Part shown: piece by piece, positions 20,930-32,970 of the stretch
Numbering within the stretch: position 1 is the stretch's first letter
Layout: every line of letters begins with the position of its first letter
From: Callorhinus ursinus
Lineage: Eukaryota > Chordata > Mammalia > Carnivora > Otariidae
DNA length: 64,000 bases
Assembly (NCBI RefSeq): GCF_003265705.1
Contig: NW_020313168.1
Coordinates: 6,559,471-6,623,470 of the forward strand
Direction: 5' to 3'
Notes under the pieces: generated by a model
The model's database searches: none
What the model was told of the DNA's origin: nothing
Seen by the model: the letters and a program-made list of their open reading frames with translations, nothing else
Made by a program: the position numbers and the translations under genes

Positions 20930-22260
20930 CCTCTGTCAGATATGTATTTTAAAAACAAACATTTTGTTTTAGAATTTTTTTGTTTTCAGAGGAGTTGCAT
21001 AAATAGTATAGAGAATTCTTGTATAACCCACACTCCGTTTCCCCTACTCTTAACGTTTTTACATTTGTCACAACTACGAACCAGTATTGGTACATTATTA
21101 TCAACTAAATCCATACTTTATTGGTATTTCCCTAGTTTTTACATAATATCTCTACTGTGTTCCAGGACCCAAACTAGGATATCACATTACATTTAAGTGT
21201 TATGTTTCATTAAGCTCTTTAAGATTATGAAAATGATTCAGACTTTCTTTGTTTTTGATTGTTTTAATAGTTTTAGGGAGTACTGGTCAGGTATTTTGCA
21301 AAATATCCTTCAGTTTGGATTTGTCTGATGTTTTTCTCATGGTTAGACTGAGGTTATGTGTCTTTTGAGAGGAAGGCCATGGAGGTAAAGTTTCATTATC
21401 AACACATCATATCAAGAGGATGTGTTATAAGTATGACTTATCACTGTCATAAGTATGACATCATCACTGATGATATTAACCTGGATCACCTCACTGAGGT
21501 AGTGTTTGTTGAATTTATCTACTGACATTTATCCCCTCTTTGACATCCTTTAATTGTTTTGTTTTTTAAAGTTTTTATTTATTTTATTTTTTATTTTAAA
21601 AAATATTTAATTTATTTATTTGAAAGAGAGAGATAGCGAGAGAGAGCACGAGCAGGGGTGAGATGGAGAAGCAGGCTCCTGGCTGAGCAGGTAGCCCAAC
21701 ACAGGGCTTGATCCCAGGACTCCGGGATCATGACCTAAGCTGAAGGCAGACGCTTAACCGACTGAGCCACCTAAAGTTTTTTTTTTTTGAAAGTAGGCTC
21801 CCTGTTGGGCTTGAACTCATGACCCTGAGATCAAGACCTGATCTGAGATCAAGAATCATACACTTAACCAGCTGAGCCACCCAGGTGCCCCATTAAAGTT
21901 TTATTTATTTAGGTAATCTCTACACCCAATGTGGGGCTCAGACTCAGGACCCTGAGATCAAGAGTCACATGCTCCTCCAACTGAGCCAGGCAGGTGCCCC
22001 TTATTCTGTTTTGTTTTGAATACTTCTTTCTTTCTAGAACTAGGATTGCAGAGTTCTAGCTCTAGGGTTATCTTGTATGTTCCTGTCCCAGCCTTAGCAT
22101 CAGTCATTTCTTCAAGGAGCCCTGGTTCCTTTTATTGGAAAATGGTATTGGGAACCAAGCTCTGTGTGCTTGACATGGTCATTGCTACTGGGATATTGTC
22201 AGGTGTACTTTTACTTTCAAAGTTTCTTAACTGATAGAAGTCACATTTTAAATGTCATCT
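20930..22260 (-). mobile_element. Ancient L1M-type sequence carrying a three-SINEC cluster
   Basis: Landmarks ACCCAAACTAGGATATCACA, GGAGTACTGGTCAGGTATTT, ACCTCACTGAGGTAGTGTTT (before the SINECs) and GGAGCCCTGGTTCCTTTTAT (after) belong to one ancient mammalian L1M-type repeat, in that order. The split halves (20,930-21,560 and 22,015-22,210) rejoin without the SINECs. Confidence 0.55.
21580..21999 (-). mobile_element. Cluster of three consecutive antisense SINECs
   Basis: Three SINEC copies lie end to end: about 21,590-21,771 (long subtype), 21,777-21,891 (short subtype) and 21,893-21,999 (short subtype). Each ends in the GAGCCA...AGGTGCCCC head or a truncated version of it. Confidence 0.88.
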
Positions 22261-22297
22261 TAGTTATATAATATGTAACTATCATCTTCTGTAATTT

Positions 22298-22493
22298 CTT
22301 TTTTTTTTAAGATTTTATTTATTTACCTGAGAGAGAGACAGAGAGAGCATGAGCAGGGGGAGGGGTAGAGGAAGACGGACAAGCAGACTGCCTGCTGAGC
22401 AGGGAGCCTGACGAGGGGTTTGATCCCAGGACCCCGGGATCACCACCTAAGCCAAAGTCAGATGCTTAACTGACTGAGCCACCCAGGCTCCCT
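22298..22493 (-). mobile_element. SINEC, antisense
   Basis: From TTTTTAAGATTTTATTTATT to CTGAGCCACCCAGGCTCCC; TCTTCTGTAATTT is duplicated on both sides (22,283 and 22,497). Confidence 0.9.
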
Positions 22494-22894
22494 GCATCTT
22501 CTGTAATTTTTATAGATTTATTCTAAAATGTGAACACCTTCCCAAACCTCCAGTATTTAAACTGCTATTATTAGGCAAACACAGTTTACTTGCAGGGCCA
22601 AATACCATGTTATGATTGTTTGCATTTCATTTTCAAAGGCTTATATCATCAAACTAAAAAATTTTTTTAAAAATAAAAATCCATTGCTAAAATCATACAC
22701 TGTTTTATCTGTACGTTGCCATTTTACATGTTTGTTGTTTTCTCTGAAGTTTTTGATGGCCCTTCTATTTGTTGGGAGAGGAAATACCTTCATTGTATCT
22801 TTTATTTCTCCCATCTCTTCATTTTCCTTTTCCCTTGATAACCATTTAATTCCTTTCTTGAATCGCAATCACTTCCTGTTCTGATACAAACTGT
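22494..22894. other. Unassigned AT-rich DNA
   Basis: No exon or repeat that I can name. Confidence 0.35.
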
Positions 22895-23013
22895 TCTTTT
22901 TTTTTTTAGAGATTTTTATTTTTAAATAATCTTTACACCTAATGTGGGGCTCAAACATACAACCCTCAGATCAAGAGTCACATGCTCTACTGACTAAGCC
23001 AGGCAGGCGTCCC
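22895..23013 (-). mobile_element. SINEC, short antisense subtype
   Basis: AATAATCTTTACACCTAATG to CTAAGCCAGGCAGGCGTCCC. Confidence 0.87.
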
Positions 23014-24030
23014 TGAACCGTTTTTTTTTTTTTTTTTTTGTATTTAGATAATGACTTTCTTATATTTCCTTCCCCACTGAATTTCTAATTGCTTTTACAG
23101 ATTGAATTCTGGGGCTTCATCATATGCTCAAGGCTTATTTTCCAAGTTTTCTTCTATACGATCTCATAAACCTCTCTACTACAGGACTTTATTTTCCTGC
23201 TCCAATCTGAGCTGGTTGCTTTCTGGGCCTGCTGCACAACCATAACCCTGACATTTCCCTTTATTTAGACATTCCTATGTGGGTTCTGTGCTCATGTGGT
23301 CCATACCTTCCTCTTTTCTGTTTATTCCCTCATGAGTTTGGCGTACTTTTCTTGGTTTACTCCTCAGGAAAGTATTTGAGGAAGTTACTTGAGAATGTAC
23401 TCAAATAAAATTTTTTTTAAAATTTTTATTCTTAAGTCATCTCTACACCCAGCGTGGGGCTTGAACTCCAACCCTGGGATCAAGTCACATGCTCTACCGA
23501 CTGAGCCAGCCAGGCGCCCTCAGATAACCTCTTTAAAAAGGAGGCATGGGAGGTGGACTTTCTGAGTCTTTGCATATCTGAAAATGTGCTTGTTCTATTC
23601 TTACTCAGTTTTGGCTGAGTTTGGGATTCACAATGAAGGCGATTTCCTGCAAGCCTGAAGCCATTACTGAATTGTCTTCTGGTATACTAACACGAGGTAG
23701 TATTGCTAATTGGAAGTGTTGCTGACAAAAGGTCTGTTGTCAGACTAATTCCTTAGCTTTGGGAATGGGCTGTATTATTATTTATTTTTCTTTGGCAGCT
23801 TTTAGGATTTTGTCTTGATCCATGGTTTTCAGAAGTTTTATGTTATCTAATTGTATACCTTTTTATGTCTATTGTGCTAGGCACTCAGTAAACCCTTTTA
23901 GTTTGAAACTGTGCGTCATTTTTCCTCTCTGGGAAATTCTCTTGATTTGACTTTTTTCCTTCTCCTTAATTATTATTATTATTTTCTGAAGTTCCCAAGG
24001 AATGAGATGTTGCACTTTCTGAATTGTCCC

Positions 24031-24079
<49 letters not shown>

Positions 24080-24330
24080 ATTTATTTGTTAAATAGGCTC
24101 CATGCCCAGCATGGGGCTTGAACTCATGACTCTGAGATCAAGAGTCACATGCTCTGAGCTAGGCAGGTGCCTCTGTTCCTTCTTCTCTTCTTAAAAAATC
24201 TCATATTTTATATCTCATTGTTCTTTTTTCCTATGGACTAAGACATTTCCTCAACTTCATCTTTAAGTCTTCATATTGCATTTGAAAATTTTAGCAACAT
24301 TCTTTTCAATTTCCAAGAATTATTTTTTTG
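23014..24330 (-). repeat. Ancient LINE-like sequence with two SINECs and a (TG)n run
   Basis: GGCAGCTTTTAGGATTTTGT, TGTGCTAGGCACTCAGTAAA and CTCTCTGGGAAATTCTCTTG belong to an ancient mammalian LINE in antisense; family uncertain. Short SINECs interrupt at about 23,405-23,520 and 24,078-24,172. A (TG)n tract lies at 24,033-24,077. 23,014-23,404 is otherwise unassigned. Confidence 0.5.
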
Positions 24331-25168
24331 TTCTCAATTAAAATGTTTAAATTGTGATAAAATATACACAATACAAAATTTGCCACCTTAACCATTTTTA
24401 AGTGTGTAGTTTGGTAGTGTTAAGTGTGTTCCCATTGTTATGAAACCAATCTCCAGAAGTCTTTTTATCTTCAAAAAGGAAACTGTATGCAAGGAATGAT
24501 AACCCCTTCCTCACTGCCACCCCAGCCCCTGGCTACCACCATTTTGCTTTCAGTCTCTGAATTTGACTACTCTAGGTAGCTCAATGGAATGGGATCATAG
24601 AGTATTTGTCTTTTGGTTACTGGCTTATTTCACTTAGCATGGTATCTGCAAGGCTCATCCATGTTGTAGCATATGTCAGAATTTCCTTCCTTTTATAGGC
24701 TGAATAATATTCCATTGTATGTACATGTCACATTTTCTTTTTCTTTCTCCAATTTTTTTGGTTAATCTTTTTTTAAAATTAAGTTTTTGATTTTAATTCC
24801 AGTATAGTTAACATACAGTGTTCTATTAGTTTCAGGTGTACAATATAGTATTCAACAATTATATACATTACTCAGTGTTCATCATGATAAGTGTATTCTT
24901 TAATCCCCATCACCTACACTATCCATCGCCCTACCCACCTCCTCTCTTGTAACCATTAGTTGTTCTCTATAGTTCAGGGTATGTTTCTTGGTTTCTCTCT
25001 CTCTCTTTTTGTTTGTTTTGTTTCTTAAATTCCACATATGAGAGAAATCATATGGTATTTGTCTTTCTCTGACTGACTTATTTTGCTTAACATTATACTC
25101 TCCAGCTCCATCCATGTTGTTGCAAAGGGCAAGATTTCATTATTTTTTAAGGCTAAATATTATTCCAT

Positions 25169-25211
<43 letters not shown>

Positions 25212-25500
25212 ATACATCTTCTTTATCCATTCATCTATCGATGGACACTTGGGCAGCTTCCATAATTTGGCTATTGTAAATAATGTTGCAATAAACAAAG
25301 GGGTGCATATCATATATCCTTCATCCATTGAGGGACACTTGGGTAGCTTCCACCTTTTGGTTATTGTGAATAATACTGCTATGAACATCGATGTACAAAT
25401 ATCTCTTTGAGACCCTGTTTTTAATTCTTTTAGGTATATACCCAGAAGTGAAATTGCTGAATCATATGGTAATTCTATTTTTAATTTTTTGAGGAACCAC
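24330..25500 (-). mobile_element. L1 inserted in an older L1, both antisense
   Basis: The older copy runs 24,330-24,740 and resumes at about 25,319 (CATTGAGGGACACTTGGG, TATACCCAGAAGTGAAATTG). The younger copy occupies about 24,741-25,318 (AGTATAGTTAACATACAGTG to the ATAAACAAAGGGGTGCATAT region). As a result the 'CATTCATC...GGACACTTGGG' landmark appears twice. A (TG)n tract sits at 25,183-25,209. Confidence 0.78.
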
Positions 25501-25559
25501 TATGCTCAATTCCTTTTTATACCTTGTATTACAGATGCACTATCTTCTCAAATCTTCCT

Positions 25560-25875
25560 GAGTTTTTAAAATTTTCTCTTGTTCCTTAAATTATCTCTGC
25601 TTTGTTAGGTCAATTTTGCTATTTATTTTGGTTTTTCTCTTTCATGTGGCAGATTTTTAAAAAACAATGCCTAAGGATTCTTGGTTACCTTCATGTTTAA
25701 GAATGAGGCAGTGGAATGGCTCTGAGATCTCTGTATGTGGGCAAGATTCATAGCAGGTTAAATTTTTAGATGAGTGCTCAGGGAGTTTGTGGTAATCTGA
25801 GGAAACCCTAAAGTTAGAGTGAGCTGGACTCTATCTTGGGAGTACCAGCACCTGTGTAACCACCTTAGATGTCCC
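25560..25875. other. Unassigned DNA between L1 copies
   Basis: Nothing recognised. Confidence 0.3.
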
Positions 25876-26800
25876 TGTACTAGAAACAATTAAAAAATTA
25901 TTTAAATTCAATTTAATTAACATATAATGTATTATTAGTTTCAGAGATAGAATTTAGTGATTCGTCAGTTGCATATAACACCCAGTGCTCATTTCATCAA
26001 GCACCCTCCTTAATGCCCATCAGCCAGTTACCAAATCCTTCTATCCACTTCCCCTCCAGCAACCCTGTTTGTTTTTTCCTATAGTTAAGAATCTCTTACG
26101 GTTTGTCTCCCTCACTGTTTTCATCTTATTTTATTTTTCCTTCCCTTCCCTTATGTTCATCTGTTTTGTTTCTTAAATTCCACATATGCGTGAAATCGTA
26201 TTTGTTCCTCTGACAAATACTTGTTTTTTAAAGCAAATAAACAAATATTTGTCAAATATTTGTTCCTCTGATATATTATTTTGCTTAGCATAATACCTTC
26301 TAGTTCCATCCACATCATTGCAAATGGCAAGATTTCATTTTTTTGGTGGCTGAGTAATAATCCATTGTATGTATATATATACATATCTTCTTTATCCATT
26401 CATCTGTCGATAGACATCTGGGCTCTTCCCATATTTTGGCTATTATGGACATTGCTGCTATAAACATTGGGGTGCATGTGCCCCTTTGAATCACTATGTT
26501 TGTATCCTTTGGATAAATACCTACTAGTGCAATTGCTGGGTCGTAAGGTAGCTCTGCTTTTAAGTTTTTGAGGAACCTCCATACTGTCTTCCAGAGTGGC
26601 TGTACCAGTTTGCCTTCCCACCAGCAGTATAAGAGATTCCCCTTTCTCCACATCCTTGCCAACACCTGTTGTTTCCTGAGTTGTTAATTTTAGCCATTCT
26701 GACTGGTGTAAAATAGTATCTCATTGTGGTTTTAATTTGTATTTCCCTGATGCCGAGTGATGTTGAGCATTTTTTTCATGTGTCTGTTGGGCATTTATAT
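25876..26800 (-). mobile_element. L1, 5'-truncated, antisense, with an internal short duplication
   Basis: From the 3' end (TTAACATATAATGTATTATT) through the ORF2 C-terminus; the minus-strand frame around 26,400-26,660 carries the L1 landmark [15 protein letters not shown]. At about 26,200-26,275 the phrase TATTTGTTCCTCTGA occurs twice around an inserted AT-rich segment. Confidence 0.87.
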
Positions 26801-26804
26801 TAGA

Positions 26805-27240
26805 CCCAACTTTTAAAAATGAACGTTTATTGAGTGTTTACTATGTGCCAGACACTATGCTAAATGTTTTATACATTACCTCATTTAATCTGAGATAGTT
26901 ATTATTATATCCATTTTACAGAAGTGAAAACAAGATCAGAGAGTTTTTTTTAAAGATTTTATTTATTTATTTGAAAGAGAGAGAGAGTGCACAAGTAGGG
27001 GGAATGGCAGGCTGAGGGAGAAGGAGAAGCAGGCTTCCCACTGAGCAGGGAACCTGATGTGGGACTCGATCCCAGGACCCTGAGGTCATGACCGGAGCTG
27101 AAGGCAGACGCTTAACGACTGAGCCACCCAGGCACCCCAGGATCAGATAGTTTTAAAAAGCTTACATAACAGGTTGGAATTTGCACCTAGGAATATGTGA
27201 CTTCGGATTCTGTACTCTTAACCAATATACTACTTTCATT
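26805..27240 (-). repeat. MIR split by a SINEC
   Basis: GAACGTTTATTGAGTGTTTA, CTATGTGCCAGACACTATGC and CCATTTTACAGAAGTGAAAA precede the SINEC, and GGAATTTGCACCTAGGAA follows it; the order fits one antisense MIR. Confidence 0.85.
26932..27150 (-). mobile_element. SINEC, antisense
   Basis: Insert about 26,945-27,139. Flanking copies GATCAGAGAG and GATCAGATAG are the target-site duplication. Confidence 0.92.
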
Positions 27241-27680
27241 CTGAAATTTTGAGCTGAACCTCATGTGGGGATTAAGTGGCAGTTTCATTTGGGGTCACAA
27301 AGGAAATAATCTATAACCCAGTAACGAATATGAAACAAGAGAATGGCTGAGTTCAATGGATTTGAAGAAAATATCCAGAATAATTTCTATAGGATTTAAT
27401 GCTGCAAAAAGTTGTGAAATGGAGAGATGGATGGCTTTTCTAGAATTAAAGATCCAGGAAACATCTCTCTTCTAGTGAAGGGCTTGGCGCCATTCCCATA
27501 GCTAAGCTCTGGGCTCTTATGTGAGTGAGAAGTGCACTTCAGGGAAGGTGCAACCTGTACATGCAGCCACCTGCCCTTTCCTCGCCCTTCAAAGCTTGGG
27601 TGGAATAGAGCTTATGAGTCATAGTGACTTAGGAGGAACAGTGGTGCTGTCTCCTTCCTTGACTTTGGAGAAGATGGTTC
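27241..27680. other. Unassigned DNA
   Basis: No recognised feature. Confidence 0.35.
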
Positions 27681-27865
27681 CTTCCTTCCTTCATTTATTC
27701 ATTCATTCTTAACCAGGCACTGTGCTAGGTGCTGGGGATAAACAGATAAAAGAACCTGTCCTCTGAAGTTCCTGCCTCTGAAGAGCTGACAGCCCATTAG
27801 GAATGACTAACAGATTTATACACCATGTAATATAAGGACCACGATGGGATGTAAGGGAGACAGAC
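27681..27865 (-). repeat. L2 3' end, antisense
   Basis: TTCATTTATTCATTCATTCT, CAGGCACTGTGCTAGGTGCT and GGGATAAACAGATAAAAGAA are L2 landmarks. Confidence 0.82.
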
Positions 27866-27867
27866 AG

Positions 27868-28085
27868 TATGATGCAGGGGCTAGAAACACTGGAGCCAGC
27901 AGACAGGGGTTTGAATTCTAGCTCTGCCATTTTTTGTCTTTGCAACTTGGTATATTAATTTACTTTGCTAACCTTCACTTTCCTCCTTCATAGGGTTATT
28001 GTGAGGATTAAATGACATAAGGTATGGGAATTGCTCATCCCAGGGCCTGGTATATACTGCGTGCTTAATATGGGCATTTATTACT
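27868..28085 (+). repeat. MIR, nearly full length
   Basis: GATGCAGGGGCTAGAAACAC, GGTTTGAATTCTAGCTCTGC, GGTTATTGTGAGGATTAAAT and GGGCCTGGTATATACTGC follow the MIR consensus. Confidence 0.9.
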
Positions 28086-28425
28086 GTGGATAATATGGAC
28101 TGAGCATGCTCCAAGTCTGGAGAAGGGGGTCACCAAATCTGTTCGCCTGGAGGTGAGGAGGAAGGTGGGAGGCAGGGAGGGTTTTACTCAGGAAGGGGCC
28201 TCCAAGCACCAACTTTTCTTTCCTGAGAAAGACCCCCATATGGTGTCTTCCCCTGTCCCAGCACCCCAAGGGGTCACATTGTTGACAGTTGACAAATAGC
28301 TTCCAATAAGGGAGATTCTTTATAAGGCCAAGTGGGTAACTCTATATGATACCAGGTTTCTTCCTGCCTTGTCTTCTTCCAACTTCTTTATTAGATGCTT
28401 TCTGGGAGAGACAAGGATGAATAAT
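28086..28425. other. Unassigned DNA
   Basis: No recognised repeat or exon. Confidence 0.35.
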
Positions 28426-28429
28426 GAAT

Positions 28430-28650
28430 GAATGAACTTTTACTATGACCATCATGTGCCAGACTCTTTTGCATGTATTATCTAATTTAACCTTACCCAA
28501 TAATCCTCTGGAGAAGGCTACTCTTCTTCCCATCATATGGATGGTGGGGGTAAGGTTCAGGGACATTAAATTCAATACTGGGGTCATGGAGATGGCAGAC
28601 AGAGCTGAGATTCAGTCCCCATCAGTGTGGCCAGCAACTGCTGACCACGG
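28430..28650 (-). repeat. MIR, antisense
   Basis: CATCATGTGCCAGACTCTTT, TATTATCTAATTTAACCTTA and AGAGCTGAGATTCAGTCCCC match reverse-complement MIR. Confidence 0.82.
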
Positions 28651-28966
28651 GACTAATTGAACATCCAGGCAGGTGCTACCCCTCTACTGGGCTCAAAGCT
28701 CTTTGCAGCTCACATTCTCCTCCTTGTGGACATTTACATCTTTCCCCAGCAGGGTCTCAGAAGTTGGCAACTGTGCATTGGAGAACTGCTAAGCCCATAA
28801 TCCAGGGAGATGAGATCCTTTTGCCCAATAGACAGGGAAGTCCAGACAAAATGAGAAAGTCAGCAAAGTTTACTTGTACTCTTCTCAACTGCCCATTCTG
28901 CTCTTTCTCCTCTTTGTGTAGCTTAACTCCTTTTCCACATAAACGATTTTTTCTATAGTCAGCAGC

Positions 28967-29012
<46 letters not shown>

Positions 29013-29459
29013 ACATGCATCTCTGTGTGGGAGGCATTATATTTTTGAGGATCTGTCTTTTCTGGAATCACACTTGGCCATGGTCTTATTCTGGCAACCC
29101 CTTTTACATAGCCTGCCACCTACTTGCAGGGATCAGTGTATTCAATTTCAGGAGAAGCAGAAAGTACTCTGGGTTCCTTCATGCTAACCTTTGTGATTTT
29201 CTCCTCAAGGCACACAACTGAGTATCAACACTGGGAAAAGAAAATTTAATCACTCCTTCTAAGAGCTGATAATACAAGGATACCAAACCATTTATGTATC
29301 TATTAGCCAATTTTTTCTTTAAATTGGACCTCAGGGTGCATAGAATTGGGATAATCAGAATAATTGAATTCTGACACATTCATTACTCATCCATGAATGG
29401 CCCTTCCTTCCTCCCTCCTTATAATGTAATAAGACTCTAAAGCAAAAGATAAGGCCTTG
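28651..29459. other. Unassigned DNA with a (GT)n microsatellite
   Basis: A (GT)n run of about 40 bp lies at 28,970-29,008. The remainder shows no exon or named repeat. Frames reading CVCVCV or HTHTHT are products of the microsatellite. Confidence 0.6.
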
Positions 29460-30265
29460 ACAATAATATACATTTAACCATATTTCCACCTCCCACCCCT
29501 CCCATTCCTCCATCTGAGGTTGTGATCATCCTCATTCCTGTGTCTATCACTCACATCTTTTTAGGTAGTTTTGTTGCATTTGTATGCATTTCTAAAAATA
29601 CATCTTTTATTTTATTTTTTTTCTTCAGTGCAGGGTTTGAACTTACAACCCTGAGGTCAAGACCTGAGCTGAAATTAAGAGTCAGACAGTTAACCAACTG
29701 AGCCACCCAGGACCCCCCCTTTAGCTTTTTTTGACTTAAGATTATATTGCTAAATATATGCTAAGAAAAAAAAAGAAGAAGAAGATAGCAGGAGGGGAAG
29801 AATGAAGGGGGGGAAATCGGAGGGTGAGACCAACCATGAGAGACGATGGACTCTGAAAAACAAACTGAGGGCTCTAGAGGGGAGGGAGGTGGGGGGATGG
29901 GTTAGCCTGGTGATGGGTATTAAAGAGGGCACGTTCTGCGTGGAGCACTGGGTGTTATGCACAAACAATGAATCATGGAACACTACATCAAAAACTAATG
30001 ATGTAATGTATGGTGATTAACATAACAATAAAAAATTTTTTAAAAAGATTATATTGCTAAGACTCTTCATTATTTTTGGGTGTTGATGTAGTTGTTGCTT
30101 TGAGTGCTGTGTATGTTCGGATGAGTAAATAGATCACAATTTTTTCATTTGTTCTCCCACTGCAGGAAGCCTGGGCTGTTCCTGGTTTTAATCTGTTGTG
30201 AACAGCACTGCTGTGAGCCTTCTCCTACATGTCTTTTGTACATGTGCAAACATTTATCTTTATTT
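29460..30265 (-). mobile_element. Degraded L1, antisense, carrying a SINEC and a younger L1
   Basis: AACCATATTTCCACCTCCCA before, and TTTTTTCATTTGTTCTCCCA plus GTGAACAGCACTGCTGTGAG after, look like one old antisense L1 split by a SINEC (about 29,600-29,717) and an L1 3' end. Confidence 0.5.
29738..30060 (+). mobile_element. Carnivore L1 3' fragment, sense, with 16-bp target-site duplication
   Basis: Insert 29,754-30,044 in sense orientation, flanked by perfect AAGATTATATTGCTAA at 29,738-29,753 and 30,045-30,060. Confidence 0.94.
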
Positions 30266-30405
30266 CTCCATCTTAGAAGCATTTATTCAAACCCACTGCA
30301 TGTGCTGCCTTGGTCTTGGTGGAGAGTGTGACATTCCTCAGGTCTGGAGAAACCCATGTTTTTGATAAGGGCACCCAACCATGACCATGACCATGTTGTG
30401 GGTGT

Positions 30406-30531
30406 GGGGTGACTGGCTGGCTCAGTTGGTAGAGCATGGGAATCTTCATCTTGGGGTGATAAGTTTAAGCCTCATGTTGGGCACAGAGATTACTTACAAA
30501 AATAAAATAATGAAAACAATAAATTAGTTCT
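30406..30531 (+). mobile_element. SINEC, short sense subtype
   Basis: GGTGACTGGCTGGCTCAGTT, GGTAGAGCATGGGAATCTTC and TTGGGCACAGAGATTACTTA fit the short SINEC subtype, ending in an A-rich tail. Confidence 0.82.
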
Positions 30532-30599
30532 TCAAAAAAAAATCCCAAAACCATGTTGGGGGATAGGGTTACAAGGCATTCTGCTGGAAAGGGGTGTGA

Positions 30600-30835
30600 C
30601 ATATTGAAACAAACCTGGGATTTTGATTCAGACAGACATGATCGAAGGTCCACCTGGGCCACTTACCAAGTCTATGAATTGGACTATTTCTTACATCTTT
30701 AAGTCTCAGTTTTCTCATTTTAAAAATGGGGAAGAATAATACCTTCTCACAGGGTTGTGAGGAATAAATGGGCAAAAGGATGCTTAGCATGCAGATGGTG
30801 CTCTCTATATGCTCATTTTTGCATTCTTCATTTAT
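30600..30835 (+). repeat. MIR
   Basis: CTGGGATTTTGATTCAGACA, TTAAGTCTCAGTTTTCTCAT and CACAGGGTTGTGAGGAATAA match MIR. Confidence 0.82.
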
Positions 30836-31059
30836 GTTGATCCCCACATGCTATCATCACTATACAATACTATATGTATGGCACATACTGTATTAAATTA
30901 TTATGCCTGGTAATAAAGAAATAAAGCATGCAATTCTCATTCTAGAGGAATTTAAGATGTCATTGGAAATGAAGGGTTAATAGAAAAAATGAGACATCAG
31001 AGCATAGCTGAAGATTCAGAGCTGCATGACGATAAGTGTGTCCCCCTGAGTCAGCACAT

Positions 31060-31270
31060 CAGGGTTCACACTGTACTAGCACAACTCTACTTGCTAGCTT
31101 ATGACCTCAGGTACCACGCTTGATTTTTAGAGTCTCTGTTTCCCTGTGGAGGTTAGTAATTATACTGAGCTCAGAGACTTTTGTGTGGATTAAACGAGAT
31201 AATCCCTAACTCCTTGTGCTGGTACCTGGCTCACAGTAGGTGCTCAATCAATGGGAGCTGCTGTTATTGA
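31060..31270 (+). repeat. MIR
   Basis: TGCTAGCTTATGACCTCAGG, AGAGTCTCTGTTTCCCTGTG and GGCTCACAGTAGGTGCTCAA match MIR. Confidence 0.82.
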
Positions 31271-31904
31271 TCAGGGATGTAATGTGAGCTCCTTGCATAG
31301 GCTGAGTGTCCACTGGGCAGAGACACCATAGAGGAGACTCAAATACTGGATTTGGAGGGAAGGGGTCTATGAATATTTCCCAATACAGACTTCAGATGGT
31401 TTCCCATGGGACTGAGGAGGTTGGGTGCCCTTATCAAAAATATGGATTTCCCCAGACTTTCTGAATAAGAATCTCTTGGGGTGACACTTGGGAATTTGCA
31501 TGACTATAAAGTTTTGTGGGTGACTCTCACATGAAATAGATTTAGGAACTACTGGATTAGTGGCTTCTAACATCCCTTTCAACCCTTGTGCTTTGGGAAA
31601 CCATTCAGAAAGGACTTCACTTCACCCAAGAGAGTTTAGGAGAACTTCAGTGGAGCAGGAGGAGAATGGTGGGTAGATTTAAGAGGAACATCTAGATTTC
31701 TCAGGAGAGGAGTAGGGCCATAACCCCAGATGGCCACATGAGGCCGCTCTAGGGAGCACCTTTTGTATAGAATACAGGGATTCTGGGATGACTCCCCAGT
31801 CCCCTAGAGCCCAGCATTGTTCTCTACAAAATGAGTCCTCCTGAAACAGTGTAACATATGTGTATGCTTCTACTTAGGAATAACATCTGTATTATTTTTC
31901 TTTA
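31271..31904. other. Unassigned DNA
   Basis: No recognised exon or repeat. Confidence 0.35.
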
Positions 31905-32146
31905 GAGCCAGACTAACTGGCACTGAATCTGGATCCATCCCTCACTGTTGTGTGACTTTGGGCATGTAATTACAACCTCTCTGTGACTCAAATACCTCAT
32001 CTGTAAGACAGGGATGATAACAATATATACCACAAAGGGCTGTTGTAAGGATAAAGTGAGTTGATATATAAGACTTAATAAAAAGGCTTACGTAGTGTCT
32101 TGTGTTTAGAAAGTGATATGTTAGTATTACTTCCATCATTATCATC

Positions 32147-32181
<35 letters not shown>

Positions 32182-32190
32182 CCATTCTGC
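31905..32190 (+). repeat. MIR ending in an (ATC)n microsatellite
   Basis: CACTGTTGTGTGACTTTGGG, CTCATCTGTAAGACAGGGAT and GCTGTTGTAAGGATAAAGTG match MIR. A run of about ten ATC units follows at 32,150-32,180. Confidence 0.85.
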
Positions 32191-32207
32191 CATAAATTCC
32201 ACTTATA

Positions 32208-32420
32208 AGATTCTGTGAATGATTTTTTAAAAGATTTTATTTATTTGATAGAGAGGGAGAGAGCACAAGCAGGGGGAGTGGGAGAGAGAGAAGCAGGCTC
32301 CCCAGTGAGCAGAGAGCCCAATGCGGGGCTTGATCCCAGGACTCTGGGATCATGACCTAAGCCGAAGGCAGATGCTTAACTGACTGAGCCACCCAGGTGC
32401 CCCAGATTCTGTGAATGATT
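32208..32420 (-). mobile_element. SINEC, antisense, with 17-bp target-site duplication
   Basis: SINEC 32,225-32,403 flanked by perfect AGATTCTGTGAATGATT at 32,208-32,224 and 32,404-32,420. Confidence 0.96.
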
Positions 32421-32579
32421 ATCTAAAATGCAACCAGTCCTGTTTAGAAAAGGATAAAAGAAGGATAGCTATTACTTTCCTTTCCCTATTATTTTGGGCA
32501 ATGAAAGCTAGTATTTCTGCTTAGAATATAAATGTGGAAAAGATAGACAGTTAATTCCCAAATATCTGCTCTTTCCTGG

Positions 32580-32970
32580 TTTTACAGTGACCGAAATTTT
32601 AGCTGGACACATGACTGGGGAGTAAAAAAAATCACATTTCCCAGCTTCCTCGCAGGTAGATACAGTGACATAACTAAGTTCTGGCCAAGAGGATGTGTGA
32701 GGGGAAGCCTTGTCTACAACTGAGTCATGCCCTTAAGAAGAAAAGAGCAAACTCTCTCCTTCCTTTCTTTTCTTCCTCTTCCTGGAGAGTGGAGGTGGTA
32801 GAGGAAGCTGAAGCAGCCACCTTCGACCTTGAGATGGAAGCCAGGTCCTGAGGATCAGAGCCATGGGCTAGTAGGAGCTGCCATGTCAGCCTTGAACTGC
32901 TTACCCTTGGATGTTAGAGGAAAGATAAATGTATTTCTATCTCGTGTATGCTGTACTTACACTGGCTTTT
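32580..32970 (+). mobile_element. MaLR/MLT1-like LTR
   Basis: CACATTTCCCAGCTTCCTCG, AACTAAGTTCTGGCCAAGAG, ACTGAGTCATGCCCTTAAGA and GAGGAAAGATAAATGTATTT follow the order of an MLT1-type solo LTR. It is interrupted near its 3' end by the next SINEC. Confidence 0.6.

Noticed and set aside
21777..21999. Regularly spaced repeats that might suggest a CRISPR-like array
   Set aside because: The units are whole SINECs with SINE landmarks; this is a vertebrate genome and the spacing is irregular.
24033..24077. Frames encoding CVCVCV or HTHTHT runs here and at 25.2, 29.0 and 47.5 kb
   Set aside because: Products of (GT)n microsatellites.
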